Assembly: GCF_002257585.1 (NCBI RefSeq) | Contig: NZ_CP022743.1 | Coordinates: forward strand, 806,001 to 870,000 | From: Mucilaginibacter xinganensis | Lineage (GTDB): Bacteria > Bacteroidota > Bacteroidia > Sphingobacteriales > Sphingobacteriaceae | Reading direction: 5' to 3' | Length of the DNA stretch: 64,000 nt | Shown: positions 36,651 to 45,941 of the stretch, in pieces | Position numbering within the stretch: position 1 is the first letter of the stretch | Layout of the letters: every line of letters begins with the position of its first letter | Made by a program: the position numbers and the translations under genes | Notes under the pieces: model-generated | Seen by the model: the letters and a program-made list of their open reading frames with translations, nothing else | The model's database searches: none | What the model was told of the DNA's origin: nothing

Positions 36651-37925
36651 ATGATTAATAAACTTATTTCGCTATCGCTAAAGAACAGGTACCTGGTGCT
36701 GCTCTCTGCGATTGTCTTATTCGCCTGGGGCGCTTATTCAGTTAAGGAAAACCCAATTGATGCGATACCAGACCTTTCCGAAAACCAGGTAATTGTATTT
36801 ACGGAGTGGCAGGGCCGCAGCCCGCAAATTATGGAAGACCAGGTTACCTATCCGCTGGTAAGTAATTTACAGGGTATTCCTAAAGTAAAAGCTATCCGTG
36901 CCACTTCTATGTTCGGAATGAGCTTTGTTTACATTGTATTTGATGATAAAGCCGATGTTTACTGGGCCCGCAGCAGGGTTTTGGAGCGGCTGAACTACGC
37001 CCAGCGTTTATTACCTCAGGGAATTACACCCACCCTGGGTCCGGACGGAACGGGTGTGGGCCATATTTTATGGTATACGCTGGATGCCAAAGGGATTGAC
37101 CTCGGCGAGCAACGGGCATTGCAGGATTGGTATGTAAAACTGGGCCTGCAAACAGTTCCGGGGGTAAGCGAAGTGGCGTCCTTCGGCGGCTTTGAAAAGC
37201 AGTACCAGGTCACCATTGATCCGCAAAAACTAAATTATTATAACATCCCCCTATCACAGGTGCTTAAAGCAGTAAAAAGCAATAACAATGATGTGGGCGG
37301 TCGCAAGTTCGAGATGAATGGCACCGGTTACATTGTTCGCGGGCTGGGCTACATCAAAAGCCTTCAGGATGTAGAAAATATTTCTATAGGCACCATCAAT
37401 ACCGTTGCAGTAAAGGTGAAGGATATTGCGACAGTACAAATGGGCGGCGATTTGCGCCTTGGGATATTTGATCAAAATGGCGAAGGGGAAGCTGTTGGCG
37501 GCATAGTAGTAATGCGTTATGGTGAAAATGCCGATAAAGTGATCCATTCCGTAAAAGATAAGATGAAAGATATTGAAAAAGGCTTTCCGCCGGGTGTTAA
37601 GTTTAAGATTGCCTATGACCGGAGCGAATTGATTGAAAACGCCATTGGTTCGGTAAAACATACTTTGATAGAAGAGATGATCACCGTGTCGGTAATTGTT
37701 ATCCTGTTCCTGTTTAGCTGGCGCAGTGCCCTGAGCATTATTATCCAGATCCCCATTACCATTGCAGCCAGTTTTATCCTGCTCAATGCCTTTGGCATAA
37801 CCTCCAATATTATGTCATTAACCGGGATTGCTTTAGCCATTGGGGTTATTGTAGATAACGGGATAGTAATGGTAGAAAACTCGCACCGCAACCTGGCAAT
37901 TGCACAAGAAAAAGAAAAATTATGA
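36651..37925 (+). CDS. CusA/CzcA-type RND metal efflux pump, N-terminal half
   Basis: A 424-residue protein equal to the first part of a heavy-metal RND permease: TM1 (about 13-30), the porter region (GRSPQIMEDQVTYPL, TSMFGMSFVYIVF, VPGVSEVASFGGFEKQYQV), then TM2-TM4 (about 337-410). TM4 has GVIVDNGIVMVEN. The Asp and Glu of the proton relay are kept while the upstream Asp of the divalent-ion (CzcA) type is replaced, as in CusA. It ends in the cytoplasmic loop between TM4 and TM5, and the next gene continues the protein after a 4-bp ATGA overlap. Either the pump is naturally split or a -1 frameshift separates the halves. Confidence 0.88.
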   Translation: MINKLISLSLKNRYLVLLSAIVLFAWGAYSVKENPIDAIPDLSENQVIVFTEWQGRSPQIMEDQVTYPLVSNLQGIPKVKAIRATSMFGMSFVYIVFDDKADVYWARSRVLERLNYAQRLLPQGITPTLGPDGTGVGHILWYTLDAKGIDLGEQRALQDWYVKLGLQTVPGVSEVASFGGFEKQYQVTIDPQKLNYYNIPLSQVLKAVKSNNNDVGGRKFEMNGTGYIVRGLGYIKSLQDVENISIGTINTVAVKVKDIATVQMGGDLRLGIFDQNGEGEAVGGIVVMRYGENADKVIHSVKDKMKDIEKGFPPGVKFKIAYDRSELIENAIGSVKHTLIEEMITVSVIVILFLFSWRSALSIIIQIPITIAASFILLNAFGITSNIMSLTGIALAIGVIVDNGIVMVENSHRNLAIAQEKEKL

Positions 37926-39814
37926 CCACAGCAGAAAGAATAAAAATCATAGAAGCCTCCTGTAAACAGGTGGGGCGTGGTGTGTTTTTCTCCACGCTCA
38001 TTATCGTAGCCTCATTCCTGCCGGTATTTTTATTGGAGGGGCAGGAGGGTAAATTATTCGGCCCGCTGGCATGGACCAAATCATTTATTTTGGCCATTGA
38101 TGCCATCCTGGCGGTAACACTTGCACCTGTACTCATCTCATTTTTTCTGAAGGGAAAATTAAGAACCGACGATCATAATCCGCTTAACCGGGTTCTGCAA
38201 ACAGTTTATCATCCCATATTAAACTGGTGCATGACCTGGCGTAAAACCACAATCGGGATTAACATTATCGCTTTACTCATTAGCGTACCCTTACTGATTA
38301 CGCTGGGTACTGAGTTTATGCCGCCACTGGATGAAGGAACGATACTATTTATGCCGGTTACGCTGCCTGATGTTTCAAATGCAGAAGCAAAGCAAATTTT
38401 GCAGGTACAGGACAGGATAATTAAAAGCATTCCTGAGGTTAAAAATGTGCTGGGTAAAGCCGGAAGGGCAAATACAGCCACCGACAATTCGCCTATTAAC
38501 ATGGTAGAGACGATTATACTTTTAAAACCAAAGGATGAATGGCGAAAGGGAATAAAGAAGGAGGATATTATTAACGAACTCAACGCCAAACTACAGATTC
38601 CTGGTGTGGTAAACGGTTGGACACAGCCTATTATCAATCGCATCAATATGCTTTCAACCGGCATCCGTACGGATGTGGGCTTAAAAGTTTACGGGCAAAA
38701 CCTGGATACGATTTACGCCCTGTCAGGTAAAATGAAACAGGCGTTGCAGGGTATTAACGGCGTAAAAGATCTGTATGTTGACCCGATAACCGGGGGTAAA
38801 TATTTAGACATCCGCGTGAATAAAGATGCCATTGGCCGTTACGGATTGAGTGTAGATGATGTTAACGAAGTTGTTGAAAGCGCATTAGGCGGTATGAGCC
38901 TTACGCCAACCATTGAAGGTCGCAGGAGGTTTAGCGTAAACCTTCGCCTGGCGCAGGATTACCGCAATAACCTGGACGCAATAAAACGCACGCTGGTGCA
39001 AACAACAGGTTACGGGCCCATCCCTTTATCATCGGTAGCGGATATCATTATCAGCGACGGGCCTGCTATGATCCAGTCAGAAAATGCTTTGCTGCGCGGA
39101 ACGGTGCTTTTTAATGTGCGCGACAGGGATCTGGGAAGTACGGTGAACGAAGCGCAGGCCAAACTCAACGATATGGTAAAAACCTTACCCAAGGGCTATT
39201 TTATTGAATGGAGCGGCCAGTATGAAAACCTGATTCGTGCGGAACGTACTTTGAAACTGGTATTACCAGTAGTACTGGTAATTATTTTCGCCTGTCTTTA
39301 TTTTGCTTTTCACTCCGTTCGCGAAGCGTTTTTTAGCCTCATCAGTATCCCATTCGCATTGATTGGCGGCGCTTATATGGTGTATTTTTTTGGTGTGCAT
39401 TTATCGGTTGCGGTAGCGGTAGGCTTTATTGCGCTGTTCGGCATAGCAGTGGAAACCGGTATCGTAATGGTGATTTATCTGAATGATGCTATGCAGCAAC
39501 TGGTGGCTCTGAAAGGAAATTCAAAAGAAACCATTACCCGCGCCGACCTTCACGAGTATGTGATGAACGGCGCAGTAAAACGGCTAAGACCTAAGCTAAT
39601 GACGGTTTGTGTGGCGCTGTTTGGACTGGTACCCATATTGTGGTCTACCGGTACCGGCAGTGACGTGATGTTGCCGATTGTATTGCCGATGATTGGCGGG
39701 GTTTTAACCTCTTCTACGCACATCCTGCTGGTTACCCCGCTTATTTTTTTAATGGTGAAGGAATATGAGCTGAAAAAGTATGGCAAACTGGAAGTGTTGA
39801 ACGTAAAAGAATAA
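37922..39814 (+). CDS. CusA/CzcA-type RND metal efflux pump, C-terminal half
   Basis: A 630-residue protein that continues the preceding gene: cytoplasmic loop helix (IIEASCKQVGRGVFF), TM5-TM6, the second porter region and TM7-TM12. INMLSTGIRT at about 242-251 aligns with the CusA segment that carries a substrate-binding methionine, which supports Cu(I)/Ag(I) export. With the first half the total is about 1054 residues, a normal CusA length, with no gap or duplication at the junction. One extra base in the A-run just before the stop of the first half would join the frames. TolC-like and adaptor genes follow closely. Confidence 0.88.
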   Translation: MTTAERIKIIEASCKQVGRGVFFSTLIIVASFLPVFLLEGQEGKLFGPLAWTKSFILAIDAILAVTLAPVLISFFLKGKLRTDDHNPLNRVLQTVYHPILNWCMTWRKTTIGINIIALLISVPLLITLGTEFMPPLDEGTILFMPVTLPDVSNAEAKQILQVQDRIIKSIPEVKNVLGKAGRANTATDNSPINMVETIILLKPKDEWRKGIKKEDIINELNAKLQIPGVVNGWTQPIINRINMLSTGIRTDVGLKVYGQNLDTIYALSGKMKQALQGINGVKDLYVDPITGGKYLDIRVNKDAIGRYGLSVDDVNEVVESALGGMSLTPTIEGRRRFSVNLRLAQDYRNNLDAIKRTLVQTTGYGPIPLSSVADIIISDGPAMIQSENALLRGTVLFNVRDRDLGSTVNEAQAKLNDMVKTLPKGYFIEWSGQYENLIRAERTLKLVLPVVLVIIFACLYFAFHSVREAFFSLISIPFALIGGAYMVYFFGVHLSVAVAVGFIALFGIAVETGIVMVIYLNDAMQQLVALKGNSKETITRADLHEYVMNGAVKRLRPKLMTVCVALFGLVPILWSTGTGSDVMLPIVLPMIGGVLTSSTHILLVTPLIFLMVKEYELKKYGKLEVLNVKE

Positions 39815-39818
39815 TGAA

Positions 39819-41054
39819 ATGAAAACGAAATATCAAATAATATACTGTTTACTCACCTGTTTTGCAGTAACTGTGGTTAGGGCACAGGCGCCGAGGTTGC
39901 GGTTGGACAGCGTACTTGCGCGGATTGCAGTTACCCCAACGCTGCAGGCTTATGATCTTAAGATCAGCGCGCAGGATGCTTACGCCACCGGGGCCAGGAG
40001 CCTTGATGCGCCAAAGGTTAGTGCAGGGCAGTACCAAACGCCGTACCTGCTCAGTCCGAACGGAGGGTCATTTATGATCCAGGCGGAGCAGATGTTCACC
40101 AACTCATCCAAATTAAGAGCGAAGGAGGACTATTTGAAAGGCATTTCAAAAGTGACGGCGGAAGATAAAAACTATTTGAGAAACCAGCTGGTTGCCCAGG
40201 CGAAACAATATTACTATGCGCGTGTGGTGCTGGAGAAGAAGCAGGTATTACTTCAAAATATCCAAAGCTTGTTGGAATATATGCTTAAAGACGCCAACAT
40301 CCGGTTAACCTACGGGAAAGAAAAGCTGAGCAACATATACAAAGCTAAAGCTGAGTTATACCAGTTGGACAACAATCGCGAACAACTTACCAACGAGATA
40401 AGCCAGGGAAACATTATGCTGAACACCCTGATGAACAGGGATAAGCTTACCGCTTTTAACGTAGATACTGCCGTTGTTTTGAAAGATTACGAAATAAGCC
40501 TTACGGATACTGCGGCCCTTGCCGCACAACGCAGCGATATAAAGGGCATTAGCCGCAATATTGAATTACAGCAATTAAATGCCAAAATGGAATACAGTAA
40601 ACGCAAGCCGGATTTTGGCATCCAGGCAGCGCACATGATCAGCTACGGGGGATATGCTAATCAATATATTTTAATGGGCTCGGTAACAATTCCTATAGTG
40701 CCCTGGGCGTCCAGGGAATATAAAGCCAACTTAAAAGGGATCCGTTATGAAGTACAGGCATTGCAGCAAAAGAAACTTGATTTGCTTAACCAGGCGCAGG
40801 GGCAACTTATCGGCTTAAGAACAGATTTGAGCAGCAAAAAAAAGCAACTGAAGAACTATGAGCAAAACATAATTCCTGCTTTGCAAAATACCTACAAAAC
40901 AGCCTTGCAGAGTTATGAGCAAAATACCGGCGATCTTCCGTCTGTATTAGCTGGTATTAAAGACTTGCAGGCGGCCCGGATGGAAGCTTTAGACCGACTA
41001 CGGGAAATATTACAATTACAGGTAGCTTATGAAAGGGAATATGAAAAATATTAA
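39819..41054 (+). CDS. TolC-family outer-membrane channel (CusC-like)
   Basis: A 411-residue protein with a signal peptide (about 1-24, ending VVRAQ) and long alpha-helical coiled-coil segments rich in Gln, Leu and Lys (about 100-200 and 300-400), in the pattern of outer-membrane efflux proteins. AEQMFTNSSKLRAKEDYL and LMGSVTIPIVPWASREYKANLKG mark the beta-barrel-linked parts. It begins 4 bp after the CusA C-terminal gene, so translation is likely coupled, and its 3' end overlaps the next adaptor gene by 14 bp. It should form the exit duct for Cu/Ag efflux. Confidence 0.9.
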   Translation: MKTKYQIIYCLLTCFAVTVVRAQAPRLRLDSVLARIAVTPTLQAYDLKISAQDAYATGARSLDAPKVSAGQYQTPYLLSPNGGSFMIQAEQMFTNSSKLRAKEDYLKGISKVTAEDKNYLRNQLVAQAKQYYYARVVLEKKQVLLQNIQSLLEYMLKDANIRLTYGKEKLSNIYKAKAELYQLDNNREQLTNEISQGNIMLNTLMNRDKLTAFNVDTAVVLKDYEISLTDTAALAAQRSDIKGISRNIELQQLNAKMEYSKRKPDFGIQAAHMISYGGYANQYILMGSVTIPIVPWASREYKANLKGIRYEVQALQQKKLDLLNQAQGQLIGLRTDLSSKKKQLKNYEQNIIPALQNTYKTALQSYEQNTGDLPSVLAGIKDLQAARMEALDRLREILQLQVAYEREYEKY

Positions 41055-42300
41055 GCTCATCATTATCGGATTGTTTGCGGCGGCTTTTAGTTTTGGTTCC
41101 TGCTCAAATCCTAAACCGGCACCGGCAGCAGCGCAGGTTAACAGCGGTGTTAAATACACCTGCCCGATGCATTCACAAATAATGGAAGATCACCCGGGTA
41201 GCTGCCCTATCTGCGGAATGACCCTGGTAAAAAAATCAGGGCAGGCAAGTGAGGGGGCTGGCATTAGTTTAAATACCGTGTTGCAGCCGGTAAACAGTAC
41301 CGTAATCTCTTCGGTTAATGCAATTGCGCCGCAGCAAAAAGAAGTGTCTGCCGCGATTTCAGCAGAGGGATACCTTGATTTTGATACCCGTACATTTAAT
41401 AATATAGCATCCCGGTTTTCCGGGCGGATTGAAAAGCTTTACATTAAATCTGCTTTCCAGGAGATTCACAAGGGGCAACGGATTTTTGATATCTATAGTC
41501 CTGATATGGTTAACGCGCAACAGGACCTCATCTATCTATCTAAAAACTCACCCGGAGAAGCTGGCCTGATAACTGCCGCGCGTCAAAAACTTTTATTATT
41601 GGGCATGACGGGGTCACAGGTAAGCCAGGTTGTAAAAAGCGGTAAGGCATTTTATAGTTTACCTGTTTACAGCCCGTATAGCGGGCATGTGCATGATGTT
41701 GCGCACAGCCAAATGTCAGGCTCCCCGACGGTAAAGCCTGAAGAAAGCTTTAACAGCAATTTGCCCCTGGCAATTAAAGAGGGGATGTATGTGCAAAAAG
41801 GGCAAACCATTTTTAATGTTGTGGATCCGCATCATTTATGGGCTGTCCTAAAAATTTCGCACACAGCGGTCTCTGGCTTAAGGTTAAATCAGCCTGTAAA
41901 GATCACCTCAGCTGATCTGCCCGGTGAGGCAATTGAAGGGAAAGTGAATTTTATAGAGCCATTTTTAAAAGATGGCGATAAAAGTACCAGCGTGAGGGTT
42001 TATATAACTAATATGGATCACTTGCTGAAAGTAAACAGCCTGGTTGTAGCCACTATAAAAACAGCGGCGGTTAATGGACTGTGGCTGCCAGGTGCCGCAG
42101 TACAAGACTTAGGGCAAAGTAAAATAGTATGGATTAAAGAAGGAAGTTTTTACAGAGCCCGCGAGGTAATTACCGGTGTGACAGAAGGTAATGAAGTTCA
42201 GATTAAACGCGGACTGTCGGTAACGGACAGTGTGGCAGAAAATGCCCAATATTTAACAGACAGCGAAAGTTTTATTAAAACGCAGCGCAATGAGAAATAA
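41041..42300 (+). CDS. RND periplasmic adaptor with N-terminal heavy-metal-binding domain (CusB-like 1)
   Basis: A 419-residue lipoprotein (lipobox FGSC, Cys21) carrying a heavy-metal-binding domain (about 38-65: YTCPMHS, CPICGMTLV), then a membrane fusion protein body: barrel-sandwich halves (RFSGRIEKLYIKSAF about 125-140; YSPYSGHVHDV about 215-225) flanking a helical hairpin, beta-barrel, and membrane-proximal domain. CusB-type adaptors bind Cu(I) through methionines and open the CusA pump. The start is the ATG at 41041; an ATG four codons upstream is equally in frame. It is one of two tandem adaptors in this operon. Confidence 0.88.
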   Translation: MKNIKLIIIGLFAAAFSFGSCSNPKPAPAAAQVNSGVKYTCPMHSQIMEDHPGSCPICGMTLVKKSGQASEGAGISLNTVLQPVNSTVISSVNAIAPQQKEVSAAISAEGYLDFDTRTFNNIASRFSGRIEKLYIKSAFQEIHKGQRIFDIYSPDMVNAQQDLIYLSKNSPGEAGLITAARQKLLLLGMTGSQVSQVVKSGKAFYSLPVYSPYSGHVHDVAHSQMSGSPTVKPEESFNSNLPLAIKEGMYVQKGQTIFNVVDPHHLWAVLKISHTAVSGLRLNQPVKITSADLPGEAIEGKVNFIEPFLKDGDKSTSVRVYITNMDHLLKVNSLVVATIKTAAVNGLWLPGAAVQDLGQSKIVWIKEGSFYRAREVITGVTEGNEVQIKRGLSVTDSVAENAQYLTDSESFIKTQRNEK

Positions 42301-43543
42301 GCAAAGGAGTACTCTAAAAAAGATTATAGTAGCAGGCAAAATTGTAGGGTTCGTTTTGCTGTTGACCGCTCTGTTTGCCGCTTGTAAACAAAAGCCACAA
42401 AAAGTAGTGAAGGAACAAAGTAAGGCTTATTACACCTGTTCTATGCATCCGCAGGTACATGAAGATCATGATGGTAATTGTCCCATTTGCGGTATGAAAC
42501 TCATTCGGGTAGAGCTAACCGGGGCCAATGCCGGCACTGTTGATGATAAAATAAAACTTACCGCATCGCAAATACAATTGGCAGGCATCCAAACAGACAC
42601 CATAAGGGAAGAAAACGTTGGCACCGAAAAAATATTAACAGGCACCGTTGCAGCCGATGAAAACAAAGCAGGGGAGCTAAGCGCCAGGATAGGTGGGCGA
42701 ATTCAGCAATTATTTATCAGGACCATCGGCGAAAAGATAGCGGCGGGCCAACCTGTTTATTCCATTTATAGCGAAGAAATACAGGAAGCAGAAAAGGAAT
42801 ATCTTTTAGCCAGGCAACAGCAAAAGGTTTTGAATAATCCCGATGTGGATTACGCTCAACTAATTAACGCCGCCGAAAGTAAGTTACAGCTATGGGGAAT
42901 TACCAAAGCGCAGATAAAGCGTTTAGCGTCTTCAGGAAAGGTATCATCAACCATCGTCATTCAAAGCAGGGCGGGTGGTACGGTAAGTGAAATTGCGGTA
43001 CACGAAGGCGATTACGTAACTGAAGGTATGACCATTTTGAAAATACAGGCACTGGGCAGCTTATGGGTTGAAGCACAGCTTTATGCTGCCGAATCGGGAG
43101 CTGTTAAAGCCGGCGATCCTGTAAGTGTATCGTTCCCCGACCTCGGCGGACAAGTGATTAAAGGGAATGTTGAATTTGTAAACCCCGAACTGTCAGATGC
43201 ATCTAAAATTGACCTTGTGCGCATCAGTATTCCGAATCAGCAAGGAATCATCAGGCCCGGGATGCTCGCCAATATCGCCCTTGCCAGCGGTTTAAAACAT
43301 GCGTTGGCGGTGCCTGCGTCTGCTATTTTAACAGATGGGAAAGGCAGCAAAGTTTGGCTAAGAAACCATGATGGGAGCTTTTCTGCAAGAATGGTACAAA
43401 TTGGCCCGGGCAATCAAAGCTACAATTCGATAATTTCAGGGTTGATTGCAGGAGATGTGGTGGTAACCAATGGTGCCTATTTATTGAATAGTGAAGCCAT
43501 ATTTAAGAACGGGAATGATCAAATGGGCGGAATGACAATGTAA
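42290..43543 (+). CDS. RND periplasmic adaptor with N-terminal heavy-metal-binding domain (CusB-like 2)
   Basis: A 417-residue lipoprotein-type adaptor (lipobox FAAC, Cys32) with a heavy-metal-binding domain (about 45-75: YTCSMHP, CPICGMKLI), then the membrane fusion protein fold: SARIGGRIQQLFIRTIGEKI (about 125-145), a helical hairpin, VIQSRAGGTVSEIAVHEGDYV (about 225-245), a beta-barrel and a C-terminal NGAYLLNSEAIFKNG segment. The tail GNDQMGGMTM is methionine-rich. It overlaps the first adaptor by 11 bp. It could form mixed hexamers with the first adaptor or act with a different pump; sequence alone does not tell. Confidence 0.88.
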   Translation: MRNKQRSTLKKIIVAGKIVGFVLLLTALFAACKQKPQKVVKEQSKAYYTCSMHPQVHEDHDGNCPICGMKLIRVELTGANAGTVDDKIKLTASQIQLAGIQTDTIREENVGTEKILTGTVAADENKAGELSARIGGRIQQLFIRTIGEKIAAGQPVYSIYSEEIQEAEKEYLLARQQQKVLNNPDVDYAQLINAAESKLQLWGITKAQIKRLASSGKVSSTIVIQSRAGGTVSEIAVHEGDYVTEGMTILKIQALGSLWVEAQLYAAESGAVKAGDPVSVSFPDLGGQVIKGNVEFVNPELSDASKIDLVRISIPNQQGIIRPGMLANIALASGLKHALAVPASAILTDGKGSKVWLRNHDGSFSARMVQIGPGNQSYNSIISGLIAGDVVVTNGAYLLNSEAIFKNGNDQMGGMTM

Positions 43544-43704
43544 GCAGTTTTTAATAATCCTGGTTCCCGGCCTTTAGTTTTCTTAAAAAAAGGATAACAA
43601 AAAAGTCAAGCCCTTCGTATAACAACTGTTCACCGTAAACAAATTATTTAATGGTGGGCAACAGGGTTTTATAAAGGTTACTTTTTAAGTTATTTAAAAA
43701 AACT

Positions 43705-44079
43705 ATGAGGGGGAATAATATTTTTGGGGTTCAGGACGACGGGAAAACTGCTGGTTTGTGCAGTTACTTTTTTGTTTTAGGTTGGTCGGTGTCATACTTT
43801 GGATATCACCAGGCCGAGAAGACGAGCTTAAGCAGTTTTCATTTACGGCAAACACTGCTCTTATACCTTACTTACATTGCAACAAGATATGGCGTGTTGG
43901 TGATTTTAAGTAAGCTGGGTACATTAAATGGGGTGTTTTCATTATTTAATCTGGTGCTCTTCACAAACCTTTTGTTTGCTGGTTTCTGGATTTATGGTTT
44001 AATTGGCGCAAGCAACGGCGAAGAGAAGCCAATTCCTTTTTTAGGTAAACCGGCACAGCTGCTATTTCAGGCAATTTAA
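43705..44079 (+). CDS. Small polytopic membrane protein, DUF4870-like
   Basis: A 124-residue protein with about three TM helices (about 18-35, 50-72 and 80-105) and the pattern DGKTAGLCSYFFVLGWSVSYFGYH, SSFHLRQTLLL, GLIGASNGEEKPIPFLGK. This resembles the DUF4870/COG3671-like small membrane proteins widespread in Bacteroidota, where SFHLRQ and IPFLG are recurring signatures. Function is unknown. The 161-bp gap after the Cus operon suggests its own promoter, and a terminator follows at 44102. Confidence 0.65.
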   Translation: MRGNNIFGVQDDGKTAGLCSYFFVLGWSVSYFGYHQAEKTSLSSFHLRQTLLLYLTYIATRYGVLVILSKLGTLNGVFSLFNLVLFTNLLFAGFWIYGLIGASNGEEKPIPFLGKPAQLLFQAI

Positions 44080-44101
44080 TATCCGTTAAAAACATATTAT
44101 G

Positions 44102-44134
44102 AAGTCTTCAGATTTATTTCTGAAGGCTTTTTAT
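44102..44134 (+). terminator. Intrinsic terminator after the DUF4870-like gene
   Basis: Arms AAGTCTTCAG and CTGAAGGCTT (one mismatch) with an eight-base loop, 22 bp after the stop, followed by TTTATTTTT. Confidence 0.75.
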
Positions 44135-44182
44135 TTTTAAAAAATTCTGCCCTACCTTTATTTAAAAACTAACTACCTATTT

Positions 44183-44593
44183 ATGGAAACAATTACTGTG
44201 CAGGTTGTTATTGATGCAGCTACTGAGAAAGTTTGGGATTTTTGGACAAAACCTGAACACATTACCCAATGGACACACGCATCTGACGACTGGCATGCAC
44301 CCTATGCAGAAAATGATGTACGTACGGGTGGCAAGTTCAAAACAACAATGGCAGCAAAAGACGGCAGCTTCAGTTTCGATTTTGAAGGCACTTACATCGA
44401 AGTGAAAACATATAACCTGCTTGAATACATACTAGAGGACAGCAGAAAAGTTAAAATAGATTTTATAAAAGAGGGTGACAAAACCAAAGTTATTGAAACC
44501 TTTGATCCGGAAGGTACTAACCCGGTTGAGATGCAAAAAGGCGGCTGGCAGGCTATTTTAGATAATTTTAAGAAATACACCGAGACCAATTAA
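44183..44593 (+). CDS. SRPBCC-family (AHSA1-like) protein
   Basis: A 136-residue soluble START-like fold: an N-terminal beta strand (ITVQVVIDAATEKVWDFWT), the motif TKPEHITQWTHASDDWHAPYAE, then GGKFKTTMAAKDGSFSFDFEGTY and a C-terminal helix starting PVEMQKGGWQAILDNFKKY. This matches the AHSA1-like / activator-of-Hsp90-type SRPBCC domain proteins that bind hydrophobic ligands in an internal cavity. The ligand is unknown. Single gene with its own likely promoter and no operon partner. Confidence 0.88.
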   Translation: METITVQVVIDAATEKVWDFWTKPEHITQWTHASDDWHAPYAENDVRTGGKFKTTMAAKDGSFSFDFEGTYIEVKTYNLLEYILEDSRKVKIDFIKEGDKTKVIETFDPEGTNPVEMQKGGWQAILDNFKKYTETN

Positions 44594-44679
44594 GGTGCCA
44601 TTAAAAGCCGGTATATGAATCCTGACATTACAGCTACAATTTAGTGTGGTTTGCCATTAAATTGTAAACTGCTTGCATG

Positions 44680-44687
44680 TATCTTTG
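44680..44687 (+). promoter_or_regulatory. Probable -7 box of the alcohol dehydrogenase gene
   Basis: TATCTTTG fits TAnnTTTG and lies 54 bp before the start codon at 44742. TTG at 44662 and TTTG at 44650 are the nearest -33 candidates, but their spacers (15 and 26 bp) are off the usual 19-21. Confidence 0.5.
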
Positions 44688-44741
44688 CTACAATGCAACG
44701 CTCAGGTTGCTTAAATTTGCTAACTATTTAAAAACATTACC

Positions 44742-45785
44742 ATGATTGAAACCAAAGCTTATGCGGCTCAAAGCGAAACTACACCTTTAGCCCCCTGGAC
44801 GTTTGAGCGCCGGGAAGTAGGCCCGCATGATGTACAATTTGATATTTTATTCTGCGGTGTTTGCCATTCTGATCTGCACCAGATAAAGAACGATTGGTTC
44901 CCCGGGATATTTCCAATGGTGCCGGGACACGAGATTGTTGGTCGCGTGGTTAAGGTAGGAGACCACGTAAAGAAATTTAAAGTTGGTGACCTGGCCGGAA
45001 CTGGTTGCCTTGTTGATTCGTGCCGTGTTTGTGAAAACTGCAAGCAGGACCTGGAGCAATATTGTTTAAACGGCAACTCGCAAACTTACAATGGCCTTGA
45101 GCAGGATGGTAAAACGCCAACCTACGGTGGTTACTCAAATACCATTGTAGTTCACGAGGATTTTGTGCTGCATGTATCAGATAAATTGAACCTGGCTGCA
45201 GTTGCCCCATTGTTATGCGCAGGCATCACCACTTATTCTCCTTTAAGGCACTGGAAAGTTGGTAAAGGACACAAACTGGCCGTGCTGGGCTTAGGTGGTC
45301 TTGGCCACATGGCCGTTAAGTTTGGCGTTGCTTTCGGCGCTGATGTTACCGTATTAAGTACTTCTCCTAAAAAGGAAGCCGATGCTAAAAAACTAGGCGC
45401 ACACCATTTTGTTGTTACTACAGATCCTGAACAGGTGAAAGCAGCAAAAGGAACTTTTGATTTTATACTGGATACTGTTTCAGCTGAACACGATTTTAAT
45501 ATGTACCTGTCATTACTGCGTACCAATGGCGTACATATTTGCGTAGGTGTTCCGCCAAAACCAGCCGAGATTGCTGCATTTAGCTTGCTTGGCGGCCGTA
45601 AAAGCTTAGCCGGGTCGGGAATTGGCGGGCTTGCCGAAACCCAGGAAATGCTGGACTACTGTGCCGAAAATAACATCGTTTCGGATATTGAGATGATTGA
45701 TATTAAAGACATCCAGACTGCTTATGATCGCATGGTAAAAGGCGATGTAAGGTACCGGTTTGTAATTGATATGGCTACTTTATAA
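44742..45785 (+). CDS. Zinc-dependent NAD(P) alcohol dehydrogenase (cinnamyl-alcohol dehydrogenase-like)
   Basis: A 347-residue medium-chain dehydrogenase. Catalytic zinc ligands are visible in CGVCHSDLHQ (about 37-46) and PGHEIVGRV (about 60-68); the structural zinc is held by the four cysteines of CLVDSCRVCENCKQDLEQYC (about 90-109). The Rossmann motif is LGLGGLGHMAVKFG (about 182-195). It belongs to the YahK/YjgB-like branch, which reduces a broad range of aldehydes with NADPH; the substrate here is not known. Single gene with a -7 box upstream and a terminator downstream. Confidence 0.93.
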   Translation: MIETKAYAAQSETTPLAPWTFERREVGPHDVQFDILFCGVCHSDLHQIKNDWFPGIFPMVPGHEIVGRVVKVGDHVKKFKVGDLAGTGCLVDSCRVCENCKQDLEQYCLNGNSQTYNGLEQDGKTPTYGGYSNTIVVHEDFVLHVSDKLNLAAVAPLLCAGITTYSPLRHWKVGKGHKLAVLGLGGLGHMAVKFGVAFGADVTVLSTSPKKEADAKKLGAHHFVVTTDPEQVKAAKGTFDFILDTVSAEHDFNMYLSLLRTNGVHICVGVPPKPAEIAAFSLLGGRKSLAGSGIGGLAETQEMLDYCAENNIVSDIEMIDIKDIQTAYDRMVKGDVRYRFVIDMATL

Positions 45786-45810
45786 AAGTACTGTTCTGAA
45801 TTTTTTTAGT

Positions 45811-45841
45811 AAAGGGCATCCGCTGTTGTGGGTGCCTTTTT
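45811..45841 (+). terminator. Intrinsic terminator of the alcohol dehydrogenase gene
   Basis: Imperfect stem AAAGGGCATCC / GGGTGCCTTTT with a nine-base loop and one bulge, 25 bp after the stop, followed by a T-run. Confidence 0.65.
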
Positions 45842-45941
45842 TATTAGCTTTATTTCCAAATTCACATTACAATTTGCAGGATTCACATTGCCGGAAAATA
45901 TTAAAAATGAACAGCAGACATTTGATCATCAATAAACAAAT

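Noticed and set aside
37905-37925. Programmed -1 slippage as the cause of the split CusA
   Set aside because: The bases before the stop (AAA then TTA in frame) do not form a proper X-XXY-YYZ heptamer, and no downstream stimulator is apparent; re-initiation at ATGA or a simple frameshift is more economical.
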